This document shows, piece by piece, positions 16,891 through 24,185 of a stretch of 40,847 bases of DNA. Origin of the DNA: Dolichospermum planctonicum (GTDB lineage Bacteria; Cyanobacteriota; Cyanobacteriia; Cyanobacteriales; Nostocaceae); the NCBI RefSeq assembly GCF_005402965.1, contig NZ_BJCF01000043.1, positions 1 to 40,847 of the forward strand, in the 5' to 3' direction. The notes under the pieces are model-generated. The model was not told the origin of the DNA and searched no databases. It was given only the letters and a program-made list of their open reading frames with translations. The position numbers and the translations under genes were made by a program. Positions within the stretch are counted from its first letter, which is position 1, and the number at the start of each line of letters is the position of its first letter.

Positions 16891-18783
16891 ATGTGTGGAA
16901 TAGTCGGATATATAGGCACCCAGGCAGCGACAAATATTTTACTGACTGGTCTGGAGAAGTTAGAATATCGGGGTTACGACTCGGCAGGAATTGCCACTAT
17001 TTTGGAAGGTGACGTGCATTGTGTGCGGGCTAAGGGTAAATTACTCAACTTGCGCTCTAAACTGGAACAAATGGAAAATCCTGCCCAAATTGGTATTGGT
17101 CACACCCGTTGGGCAACTCATGGTAAACCAGAAGAGTACAATGCTCATCCTCATTTAGATACGGCTCTGCGGGTAGCGGTAGTGCAAAATGGCATTATTG
17201 AGAATTATCGAGAGTTACGGGAACAATTAAAGGCTTTAGGTCACACATTCCGTTCGGAAACAGATACAGAGGTAATTCCTCATTTGATTGCTGAATGTTT
17301 AAAGCATTCTTCTAAAACTCAAGTTTCCGCTTCTGTGTTTTTAGACGCGGTTAGGGAAGCTGTAAGTAAGTTAGAGGGAGCTTATGCGATCGCTGTTATT
17401 TCTGCTGACTACCCTGATGAAATGATTGTAGTTCGTCAACAAGCGCCTTTAGTCATTGGTTTTGGCCAAGGTGAGTTTTTCTGTGCTTCAGATACGCCGG
17501 CAATTGTTCCCTATACCCGCGCTGTATTGACCCTAGAAAACGGCGAAATCGCTCGTTTAACTCCTTTGGGGGTGGAGGTCTATAACTTCGCTGGACACCG
17601 CTTGAAAAAGCATCCTCGCACCCTGAACTGGAATCCTATTATGATAGAAAAGCAGGGATTCAAACATTTTATGCTCAAGGAAATCTATGAGCAACCGGGG
17701 GTAGTACGGGATTGTTTGGAGGCTTATTTTTCTACGGAAGAGAGCGTAAATAGTGATCAATCACCAGTAAATTTCGGTTTAGGTAGCGAATTTTACGCAG
17801 ATATAGAACAGATTCAAATTGTCGCCTGTGGTACAAGTTGGCACGCAGCATTAGTGGGTAAATACTTATTAGAACAATTGGCGGGAATTCCCACTCAGGT
17901 ACAATATGCTTCTGAATTTAGGTATGCACCATCACCGCTAACGCCTAATACTCTAACTATTGGCGTAACTCAGTCGGGAGAAACTGCTGATACTTTGGCG
18001 GCTTTGTCTATGGAGAAGGAAAGAAGACAGGGTAAAGAGGCTAAGTATCAAGCGCGACTTTTAGGAATCACGAATCGCCCGGAAAGTAGTTTGGGTAATA
18101 TGGTTACAAATATTATCAATACTCATGGGGGAATTGAAATTGGTGTGGCCGCGACGAAAACTTTTGTAGCGCAATTGATGGCTTTTTATGCTTTGGCGCT
18201 AGATTTGGCTTATCGTCGTCATGAGATTAATGCTGTTAGATTTGAGGAAATTCTCACTGGTTTACGGGAATTACCGGGGGAAATTGAAGCGATTTTAGAA
18301 ACTCAAGAACGTTATATTGAGCATTTAGTACATGATTTTGCAGAAACGCAAGATTTTATCTTTATTGGGAGAGGAATTAATTTTCCCATTGCTTTAGAAG
18401 GAGCTTTAAAATTAAAGGAAATTAGCTATATTCACGCGGAGGGTTATCCTGCGGGGGAAATGAAACATGGACCAATTGCGTTATTAGATGCTAAAGTTCC
18501 TGTAGTAGCGATCGCTGTTCCTGGTAATGTATATGAAAAGGTGATTTCTAATGCTCAAGAAGCAAAGGCTAGAGATTCCCGTTTAATTGGGGTAACATCT
18601 GTTAAAGATAGTGAAGCGGGGGAGATATTTAATGATTTAATTCCGGTTGCGGAAGTAGAGGAAATTCTGTCACCAATTCTCACAGTTATACCGTTGCAAT
18701 TATTAGCTTATCATATTGCGGCGCGGCGGGGTTTGGATGTAGATCAGCCGAGGAACTTAGCGAAGTCAGTAACAGTTGAATAA
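16891..18783 (+). CDS. glmS: Glutamine--fructose-6-phosphate aminotransferase
   Basis: This 630-residue enzyme makes glucosamine-6-phosphate, the entry to UDP-GlcNAc, peptidoglycan and LPS. The N-terminal glutaminase domain begins MCGIVGYIG with Cys2 as nucleophile, then LEYRGYDSAGIA, GHTRWATHGKP and NGIIENY. Two SIS sugar-isomerase domains follow (VACGTSWHAALV, TQSGETADTLA, GRGINFPIALEGALKLKE) and the end is the typical LDVDQPRNLAKSVTVE. Length is normal for a cyanobacterial GlmS. No glmS ribozyme is evident upstream, as expected outside Firmicutes. The psaC-glmS order is familiar in Nostocales. Confidence 0.97.
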   Translation: MCGIVGYIGTQAATNILLTGLEKLEYRGYDSAGIATILEGDVHCVRAKGKLLNLRSKLEQMENPAQIGIGHTRWATHGKPEEYNAHPHLDTALRVAVVQNGIIENYRELREQLKALGHTFRSETDTEVIPHLIAECLKHSSKTQVSASVFLDAVREAVSKLEGAYAIAVISADYPDEMIVVRQQAPLVIGFGQGEFFCASDTPAIVPYTRAVLTLENGEIARLTPLGVEVYNFAGHRLKKHPRTLNWNPIMIEKQGFKHFMLKEIYEQPGVVRDCLEAYFSTEESVNSDQSPVNFGLGSEFYADIEQIQIVACGTSWHAALVGKYLLEQLAGIPTQVQYASEFRYAPSPLTPNTLTIGVTQSGETADTLAALSMEKERRQGKEAKYQARLLGITNRPESSLGNMVTNIINTHGGIEIGVAATKTFVAQLMAFYALALDLAYRRHEINAVRFEEILTGLRELPGEIEAILETQERYIEHLVHDFAETQDFIFIGRGINFPIALEGALKLKEISYIHAEGYPAGEMKHGPIALLDAKVPVVAIAVPGNVYEKVISNAQEAKARDSRLIGVTSVKDSEAGEIFNDLIPVAEVEEILSPILTVIPLQLLAYHIAARRGLDVDQPRNLAKSVTVE

Positions 18784-18810
18784 CTGATATTTTCTATATT
18801 TGGTAAATAA

Positions 18811-18833
18811 TTAGGTGGGTATTTTCCACCTAA
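18811..18833. terminator. Hairpin after glmS
   Basis: Perfect 8-bp arms TTAGGTGG and CCACCTAA enclose GTATTTT, 27 bp after the glmS stop. The downstream sequence TAAAATTGTATCTTTG is only moderately U-rich. Confidence 0.6.
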
Positions 18834-18980
18834 TAAAATTGTATCTTTGTTGAGTTATTTTTGATTTGTGAGCAACCAGTTATGTAACCCAAACTCCGCC
18901 CTGAAAAAATTAGCATTTGTAGCCATTTAGCACAAGCAAGGCTTTTATCTGATAATTTTGGATTTGTGATTAAACCTAAA

Positions 18981-19092
18981 CGAAACCCAACATCACCCAC
19001 CGACATATTATAATTACTCATTCTTTATAACCGCCAATATTTGTAGGTTGGGTTGAGGAACGAAACCCAACATCACCCACCAACATATTATC
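18981..19092. repeat. REP-like palindrome and 80-bp-spaced direct repeat next to the RAYT fragment
   Basis: CGAAACCCAACATCACCCAC followed by CGACATATTA occurs at 18981-19010 and, with one change, at 19061-19090. The second copy forms a palindrome with GTTGGGTT (19047-19054) and AACCCAAC (19064-19071). The same 8-base arms recur at 19965-19985. The tail at 19094-19104 (GGACTTACGCA) matches the terminal repeat of the element at 39829-40015. Nothing else is recognisable between 18834 and 19148. Confidence 0.75.
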
Positions 19093-19148
19093 AGGACTTA
19101 CGCAACTGGCACATTGGTAGGGTGCTTTACTACTGCATAAATCCTGAT

Positions 19149-19444
19149 TAAGAGATGCTTTTGGTTATGTAATGCAGAAACATCCATTTATTATAGATGC
19201 TACTGTTATTTTACCTGATCATCTCCACTGTATTTGGACATTACCAGAAAATGATCATGATTTTTCTACTCGTTGGCGGTTAATTAAAAGTTATTTTAGT
19301 CGTCAATGTGAAACTAGTTCACCAGAAAATATATCTATATCTAGAAAAAAGAAAAAACAACGGACTATATGGCAATATCGTTTTTGGGAACATTTAATTA
19401 GAGATGAAATTGATTTTCAAAATTACGTTGAATATATTCATTAA
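19149..19444 (+). pseudogene. Fragment of a REP-associated tyrosine transposase (RAYT, Y1_Tnp)
   Basis: About 98 codons of coding similarity begin in frame upstream of the first ATG (LRDAFGYVMQKHPFIID), since intact RAYTs continue further N-terminally. The HUH-type pair in LPDHLHCIW is present, followed by TRWRLIKSYFSR and WQYRFWEHLIRDEIDFQNYV. The frame stops at EYIH-stop, where intact proteins continue with 'YIHxNPVKHG' and end about 25 residues later. The catalytic Tyr/Gln region downstream of the WEH motif is therefore incomplete and the protein should be inactive. A TGA lies just upstream of the conserved start. REP-like palindromes flank it on both sides. Confidence 0.8.
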
Positions 19445-19478
19445 TTTCTATTTACTCAAGTAGTTGAATTTTATATTT

Positions 19479-19635
19479 TTATTGTTCTGGAATGGTATTT
19501 TCTTCTTCATATTGAGCTATTGCTTGTTCAATTATTTCAACGAATGGAACGATAGCGTTTAGCTAGTTCTCGCAAATCTCTTTGAAAACGAGGAGTAATA
19601 GCAATTTCAATTGATAGTGGTTCATTATTCTGCAT
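19479..19635 (-). pseudogene. Broken RelE/ParE-type toxin gene
   Basis: From an ATG at 19635, overlapping the antitoxin stop, the minus strand reads MQNNEPLSIEIAITPRFQRD then LRELAKRYRSIR-stop, the N-terminal strand and helices of a RelE/ParE-family toxin. After a frame change the sequence EIIEQAIAQYEEENTIPEQ-stop (to 19479) looks like the C-terminal helix of the same family. The middle, about 50-60 residues including the beta-sheet and catalytic residues, is missing. An internal deletion plus frameshift has destroyed the toxin. Assignment rests on motif resemblance and on the classical overlap with the antitoxin. Confidence 0.7.
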
Positions 19636-19879
19636 CTATTCCTTCCCACATTTGTGAAAGAGGTATAGTTTGTCCACTTAATGCTTCCTTTATTCCCTGA
19701 TGAATACCTTCAATGACAATTTCTGTGGGTGTTTCTTCAAGAGATGAATTTTTCTCTAATTGGAAAATAGATTTTTGAATAAGTTGCAATGTATAAGTTT
19801 CCACAGAAAGACCTTGTTGTTGTGCTTCCTGTATTAAATACTGTTCTAATTCTGGTGGTAAGCTGAGGGTTAGTGTCAT
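19625..19879 (-). CDS. Antitoxin of a type II toxin-antitoxin locus
   Basis: This 84-residue protein starts MTLTLSLPPELEQYLIQEAQ, a ribbon-helix-helix-like opening (beta strand TLTLSLPPEL, helix EQYLIQEAQQQG, helix SVETYTLQLIQKSI), expected to bind operator DNA. A C-terminal tail (EGIHQGIKEALSGQTIPLSQ) would mask the toxin. The frame is open further upstream to 19948, but I chose the internal ATG because the extra residues (MGLIFCFCRF...) are not family-like. Its stop overlaps the start of the broken toxin by 11 bases. It is divergent from ileS, so an autoregulated operator in 19880-20039 would also sit in the ileS promoter region. Confidence 0.75.
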   Translation of the reverse strand: MTLTLSLPPELEQYLIQEAQQQGLSVETYTLQLIQKSIFQLEKNSSLEETPTEIVIEGIHQGIKEALSGQTIPLSQMWEGIDAE

Positions 19880-19964
19880 AAGTCTATTGTGGGTAACTTT
19901 ATATATTGTATATGTTGTAAACCTGCAAAAACAAAAAATTAACCCCAAAATACCAATAACCGTT

Positions 19965-19985
19965 GTTGGGTTTTCTCAACCCAAC
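19965..19985. repeat. REP-like hairpin in the ileS leader
   Basis: GTTGGGTT-TTCTC-AACCCAAC is an 8-bp perfect stem with a 5-base loop, 55 bp before the ileS start. Its arms are identical to those of the palindrome at 19047-19071, so it looks like a dispersed REP copy rather than an evolved attenuator. Confidence 0.7.
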
Positions 19986-20039
19986 CGACGACTTATAATT
20001 GATCGGATAACCTGCACACCTACATTTAGGCATGAACCT

Positions 20040-23000
20040 GTGACCGAAACTGGAAAATACAAAGATACCGTCAACTTACCCAAGACTAACTTCGATATGC
20101 GGGCAAACGCCATTAAGCGCGAACCGGAAATCCAAAAATTCTGGGCAGAAAACAACATTTATTCTCAACTGGCTGAAAACAACCCCGGCGAATTATTTAT
20201 ACTGCACGATGGTCCTCCCTATGCTAACGGTCAATTACATATTGGTCATGCCTTAAATAAGATTCTCAAAGATATTATTAACCGCTACCAATTGCTAAAA
20301 GGTCGTAAGATTCGTTACGTTCCTGGCTGGGATTGTCACGGGTTGCCCATTGAGTTGAAAGTTCTGCAAAATATGAAACAGGCAGAACGCCAAAATCTCA
20401 CTCCTTTGCAATTGCGTCAAAAAGCGAAACAGTTCGCACTAAAAACCGTAGATGAGCAACGAGAAAGTTTTAAACGCTATGGGATTTGGGGTGATTGGGA
20501 AAATCCTTATTTAACTCTACAGCCAGAATACGAAGCCGCGCAAATTGGCGTTTTTGGGGAAATGTTCCTCAAAGGTTATATTTATCGCGGTCTCAAGCCT
20601 GTACACTGGAGTCCTAGTTCTAAAACCGCTTTAGCCGAAGCTGAGTTAGAATATCCTGAAGGTCACGTTTCTCGCAGCATTTACGCCGCTTTTCCGGTGG
20701 TGAAGGTTACGGAACTATTAAAATCAGTTTTAGAGCCGTTCCTGCCTGATTTGGGCGTGGCTGTGTGGACTACTACCCCCTGGACTATCCCCGGTAATTT
20801 GGCTGTGGCTGTAAATGGTGCGTTGGAATATGCTTTAGTGTCAACTAGACAGGAATTTGCGAAACAGGACGTTGAAAATAGAGCTAGAGAAATTTGGGAA
20901 GCAAAAGGCAGGCCGCAGCAGGATAAACTTGGTCAAGATGCTGACTATATGCAGGCTTTACTAGAACTAGAACACGGACTTACAAAACAAGACGTTGAAA
21001 ATAGAGCTAGAGAAATTTGGGAAGCAAAAGGCAGACCGCAGCAAAATAAACTTGGTCAAGATGCTGACTATATGCAAGCTTTGGGACATCTAGCAACAGA
21101 GGGAAAACGAAAACAACTTCCCAAATATCTGATTGTTGCGGCTGATTTGGTAGCAGATTTAGCTACTAAGTTGAATATGCAGTTAACGGTAAAAGCCAAA
21201 TTTGTCGGCAAGGATTTGGAAGGTACTATTTACCGTCATCCTCTTTTTGACCGTGAAAGTCCGGTTGTGGTTGGTGGTGATTATATCACTACTGAGTCGG
21301 GGACTGGGTTGGTACATACTGCTCCTGGTCATGGTCAAGAAGATTACATCGTTGGTCAGCGTTACGGTTTGCCGATTCTTGCTCCTGTTGATGATAGTGG
21401 TAATTTTACGGATGAAGCTGGTAAGTTTTCTGGCTTAAATGTTTTGGGCGAAGGCAATCAAGCGATTATTGACGCTTTGCATGAGGTTGGTTCTCTGTTG
21501 AAGGAGGAAGCATATCCTCACAAGTATCCTTATGACTGGAGAACGAAGAAACCGACGATTTTCCGCGCTACTGAACAATGGTTTGCTTCTGTGGCAGGAT
21601 TTAGGGATGAGGCTTTAACGGCTATTTCCTCGGTACGCTGGATTCCTCCCCAAGGTGAAAACCGCATTACGCCAATGGTAGCAGAAAGATCGGATTGGTG
21701 TATTTCTCGTCAACGTTCTTGGGGTGTGCCGATTCCGGTGTTTTATGATGAAGCAACTGGGGAAATTTTGCTGAATGCGGACACGATTAATCATGTTCAA
21801 GCTATCATCGCTGCCAGGGGTTCTGATGCTTGGTGGGAGTTGTCTGTGGAGGAGTTATTACCGGAACAATACCGCAATCATGGCAAGACTTACCGCCGGG
21901 GTACTGATACAATGGATGTCTGGTTTGATTCTGGTTCTTCCTGGGCAGCGGTGGCGAAGCAAAGACCGGAGTTGTGTTATCCTGTGGATATGTATTTGGA
22001 AGGTTCTGACCAACATCGCGGTTGGTTTCAATCTTCTTTGTTGACTAGTGTAGCGGTTAATGGTATTGCACCTTATAAAACTGTTTTAACTCATGGTTTC
22101 GTCTTGGATGAACATGGACGGAAAATGAGTAAGTCTGTGGGAAATGTGGTAGACCCTCAATTAATGATTTTGGGTGGAAAAGACCAGAAAAAAGAACCCG
22201 CTTATGGCGCTGATGTTTTGCGGTTGTGGGTTTCTTCGGTAGATTATTCTGGTGATGTCCGTTTGGGTGGTAATATCATCAAGCAATTAGCTGATGTAAG
22301 GAATAAAATCCGCAATACGGCACGGTTTTTATTGGGTAGTTTGCATGATTTTGATCCTCAGAAGGATGCTGTAGCCTTTGATGATTTACCAGATTTGGAT
22401 AAATATATGCTGCATCGCATTCGTGAGGTGTTTAATGAGGTGACGGAAGCTTTTGATAGTTTCCAATTTTTCCGCTTTTTTCAAACTGTGCAGAATTTCT
22501 GTGTTGTAGATTTGTCAAATTTCTATTTAGACATTGCGAAAGATAGATTATATATCAGTTCTGCTGATGCTTTCCGTCGTCGTAGTTGTCAAACAGTTTT
22601 GCAAATTGCTTTGGAAAATTTAGCTAAAGCGATCGCTCCCGTTTTGTGTCATACTGCGGAGGATATCTGGCAATTTATTCCCTACGAAACACAATATAAA
22701 TCAGTTTTTCAAGCTGGTTGGATTAAGGTGAATGATGAATGGGATCATCCCGAATTAGCGGAATTTTGGAAAACATTGCGACGCATTCGCAGTGATGTTA
22801 ATAAAGTATTGGAACAAGCGCGGGTAGAAAAGTTAATTGGTTCTTCTTTAGAAGCTATTGCTTTGATTTATTTCAGTGATGAAAAATTACGCGCTGCTAT
22901 TGAACCTTTGAATGTTAGCGGTAATGGCATTGATGAATTACGATATTTATTCCTCACTTCTGAGGTGCAATTATTAGATACACCTGACACATTACAAGGA

Positions 23001-23192
23001 TTAAAAACTTTGCGAGTTCAAGGTGAGGATAATTGGGATATTGGGGTAGTCAACGCCGCAGAACAAGACCATAATGGTAAATTATATCAGAAATGCGATC
23101 GCTGTTGGAATTATTCGCCCCATGTTGGTGAATCAGCAGAACATCCTTTACTCTGTGAACGGTGTATTCCTGCTTTAGCTGGAGAGTTTTAG
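20040..23192 (+). CDS. ileS: Isoleucyl-tRNA synthetase with a duplicated insert
   Basis: This 1050-residue class I synthetase charges tRNA-Ile and edits valine. The HIGH motif is in GQLHIGHAL (about 66), KMSKS in GRKMSKSVGN (about 695), and the C-terminal zinc ribbon is CDRCWNY..LLCERC (about 1018-1045). The CP1 editing region (about 190-420) begins with VAVWTTTPWTIPGNLAV and includes GTGLVHTAPGHGQEDY. Between these lies an odd insert: two tandem 41-codon copies encoding DVENRAREIWEAKGRPQQ and KLGQDADYMQAL. I chose the GTG start at 20040 (V-TETGKYKDTVNLP) because cyanobacterial IleRS begins there; upstream codons include the REP-like hairpin. No T-box is seen. Confidence 0.95.
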   Translation: MTETGKYKDTVNLPKTNFDMRANAIKREPEIQKFWAENNIYSQLAENNPGELFILHDGPPYANGQLHIGHALNKILKDIINRYQLLKGRKIRYVPGWDCHGLPIELKVLQNMKQAERQNLTPLQLRQKAKQFALKTVDEQRESFKRYGIWGDWENPYLTLQPEYEAAQIGVFGEMFLKGYIYRGLKPVHWSPSSKTALAEAELEYPEGHVSRSIYAAFPVVKVTELLKSVLEPFLPDLGVAVWTTTPWTIPGNLAVAVNGALEYALVSTRQEFAKQDVENRAREIWEAKGRPQQDKLGQDADYMQALLELEHGLTKQDVENRAREIWEAKGRPQQNKLGQDADYMQALGHLATEGKRKQLPKYLIVAADLVADLATKLNMQLTVKAKFVGKDLEGTIYRHPLFDRESPVVVGGDYITTESGTGLVHTAPGHGQEDYIVGQRYGLPILAPVDDSGNFTDEAGKFSGLNVLGEGNQAIIDALHEVGSLLKEEAYPHKYPYDWRTKKPTIFRATEQWFASVAGFRDEALTAISSVRWIPPQGENRITPMVAERSDWCISRQRSWGVPIPVFYDEATGEILLNADTINHVQAIIAARGSDAWWELSVEELLPEQYRNHGKTYRRGTDTMDVWFDSGSSWAAVAKQRPELCYPVDMYLEGSDQHRGWFQSSLLTSVAVNGIAPYKTVLTHGFVLDEHGRKMSKSVGNVVDPQLMILGGKDQKKEPAYGADVLRLWVSSVDYSGDVRLGGNIIKQLADVRNKIRNTARFLLGSLHDFDPQKDAVAFDDLPDLDKYMLHRIREVFNEVTEAFDSFQFFRFFQTVQNFCVVDLSNFYLDIAKDRLYISSADAFRRRSCQTVLQIALENLAKAIAPVLCHTAEDIWQFIPYETQYKSVFQAGWIKVNDEWDHPELAEFWKTLRRIRSDVNKVLEQARVEKLIGSSLEAIALIYFSDEKLRAAIEPLNVSGNGIDELRYLFLTSEVQLLDTPDTLQGLKTLRVQGEDNWDIGVVNAAEQDHNGKLYQKCDRCWNYSPHVGESAEHPLLCERCIPALAGEF
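20862..21087 (+). repeat. In-frame 123-bp tandem duplication inside ileS (DUF2934-like peptide)
   Basis: Copy 1 starts at 20862 and copy 2 at 20985, exactly 123 bp (41 codons) apart; I estimate more than 90% identity over about 90 bp. The peptide pattern ENRAREIWEAKGRP..(10)..YMQAL resembles the DUF2934 motif (RAYEIWEAxGRPxG...W.xAE). Differences are nearly all silent or conservative (GGCAGG/GGCAGA, CAGCAGGAT/CAGCAAAAT). Confidence 0.9.
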
Positions 23193-23202
23193 AACCATAA
23201 TA

Positions 23203-23233
23203 TCTCCGACTTCTACTAAAAAGAAGTCGGGGA
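23203..23233. terminator. Palindromic repeat after ileS, terminator-like
   Basis: TCTCCGACTTCT pairs with AGAAGTCGGGGA over 12 positions (one G-T) around the loop ACTAAAA, 10 bp after the ileS stop. It is a copy of the dispersed AGATCCCCGACTTC family also seen at 1436-1468. No U-tract follows, so termination is possible but unproven. Confidence 0.6.
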
Positions 23234-23256
23234 TCTGAATCATCTTACCATTTTTA

Positions 23257-23868
23257 ATGATCATGAACACACAATTATCTGTAGATTTAGAAATATTACC
23301 AATGGTATTACAAATGCTACCCAATATGGTCATGACAGATGATCAGTTTTTTGATTTCTGTCAGTTAAATCGTCATTTTAGAATCGAACGTAATCAAATT
23401 GGAGATTTATTCATTATGTCTCCTACAGATTCAGAAACAGGTCAACGCAATTTTAATTTAATTGGTGAATTAGGTATTTGGACAAAACAAGATGGTACAG
23501 GAGTAGGGTTTGGTTCTAGTGGTGGTTTTACCCTACCTAATGGTGCAGTCCGTTCTCCCGACGCAGCATGGATAAAACGGACAAAATGGGAAATAATACC
23601 CGCAGACAAAAGAAAGAAATTCGCGCCTATTTGTCCCGAATTTGTAGTAGAATTGCGTTCAGAAAATGATAGTTTATCTACATTAAAAGAAAAAATGCAA
23701 GAATATATAGACAATGGCACACAATTAGCTTGGTTAATTGATAGAAAACAACGCCAAGTATTTATTTATCGGCCTAATTGTGGAGTTGAAGAATTAGATA
23801 ATCCGCAAACATTAACTGGTGAGGATATTTTGCCGGGATTTGTGTTAGATTTAAGTGAGATTTGGTGA
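23257..23868 (+). CDS. Uma2-family putative endonuclease (DUF820), second copy
   Basis: This 203-residue protein belongs to the Uma2/DUF820 family but to a different branch from 796-1404. Its key positions are complete: FRIERNQIGDLFIMSPT (about 41-57), RSPDAAWI with Asp102, FVVELRSENDSL with Glu132 in the ExR variant, then LKEKMQEYIDNG with a Lys near 145, and LAWLIDRKQRQVFIYRP. It ends with GEDILPGFVLDLSEIW, a typical family C-terminus. The nuclease fold is well supported; the role is unknown. It lies alone between ileS and pps, after a palindromic repeat. Confidence 0.88.
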   Translation: MIMNTQLSVDLEILPMVLQMLPNMVMTDDQFFDFCQLNRHFRIERNQIGDLFIMSPTDSETGQRNFNLIGELGIWTKQDGTGVGFGSSGGFTLPNGAVRSPDAAWIKRTKWEIIPADKRKKFAPICPEFVVELRSENDSLSTLKEKMQEYIDNGTQLAWLIDRKQRQVFIYRPNCGVEELDNPQTLTGEDILPGFVLDLSEIW

Positions 23869-24185
23869 TAAATAAATTAAATTAAATAAATTAAATTAAA
23901 TAAATTAAATAAATTAAATTAAATAAAAGTATGAATTTGTCTCACCCATAGCCGCAGAGATCACAGAGTAGGATGAATTTATACTTATGTCACTTTGTAA
24001 AAATAAAACTTTGTAAAAATAAATTTTATTCAGCAAACCCTATATATATTACGTATTATTTCGCCATATTATTCTCAAGTCGAATTATAGTCTAGAATAC
24101 AAATATATCAGCAACATTCTCAAAGATATACATTTAAATTCGGTTCTGAATTAAATAATATTAGCTATTTAAGGAATTTCAGAAG
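23869..24185. other. Intergenic region upstream of pps with TAAATTAAA-type repeat
   Basis: Positions 23872-23927 are a low-complexity run of AAATTAAAT/AAATAAATT units. The remainder is AT-rich and should contain the pps promoter. AAGGAATTT just before the ATG at 24186 is a plausible ribosome-binding site. No gene seen. Confidence 0.7.

Noticed and set aside
18830-19021. 63-codon minus-strand ORF in the glmS-RAYT gap
   Set aside because: It consists of dispersed repeats and has no recognisable protein features.
19887-20039. 51-residue N-terminal extension of IleRS
   Set aside because: It reads through a REP-like hairpin and a divergent promoter region; family members begin at TETGKYKDTVNLP.
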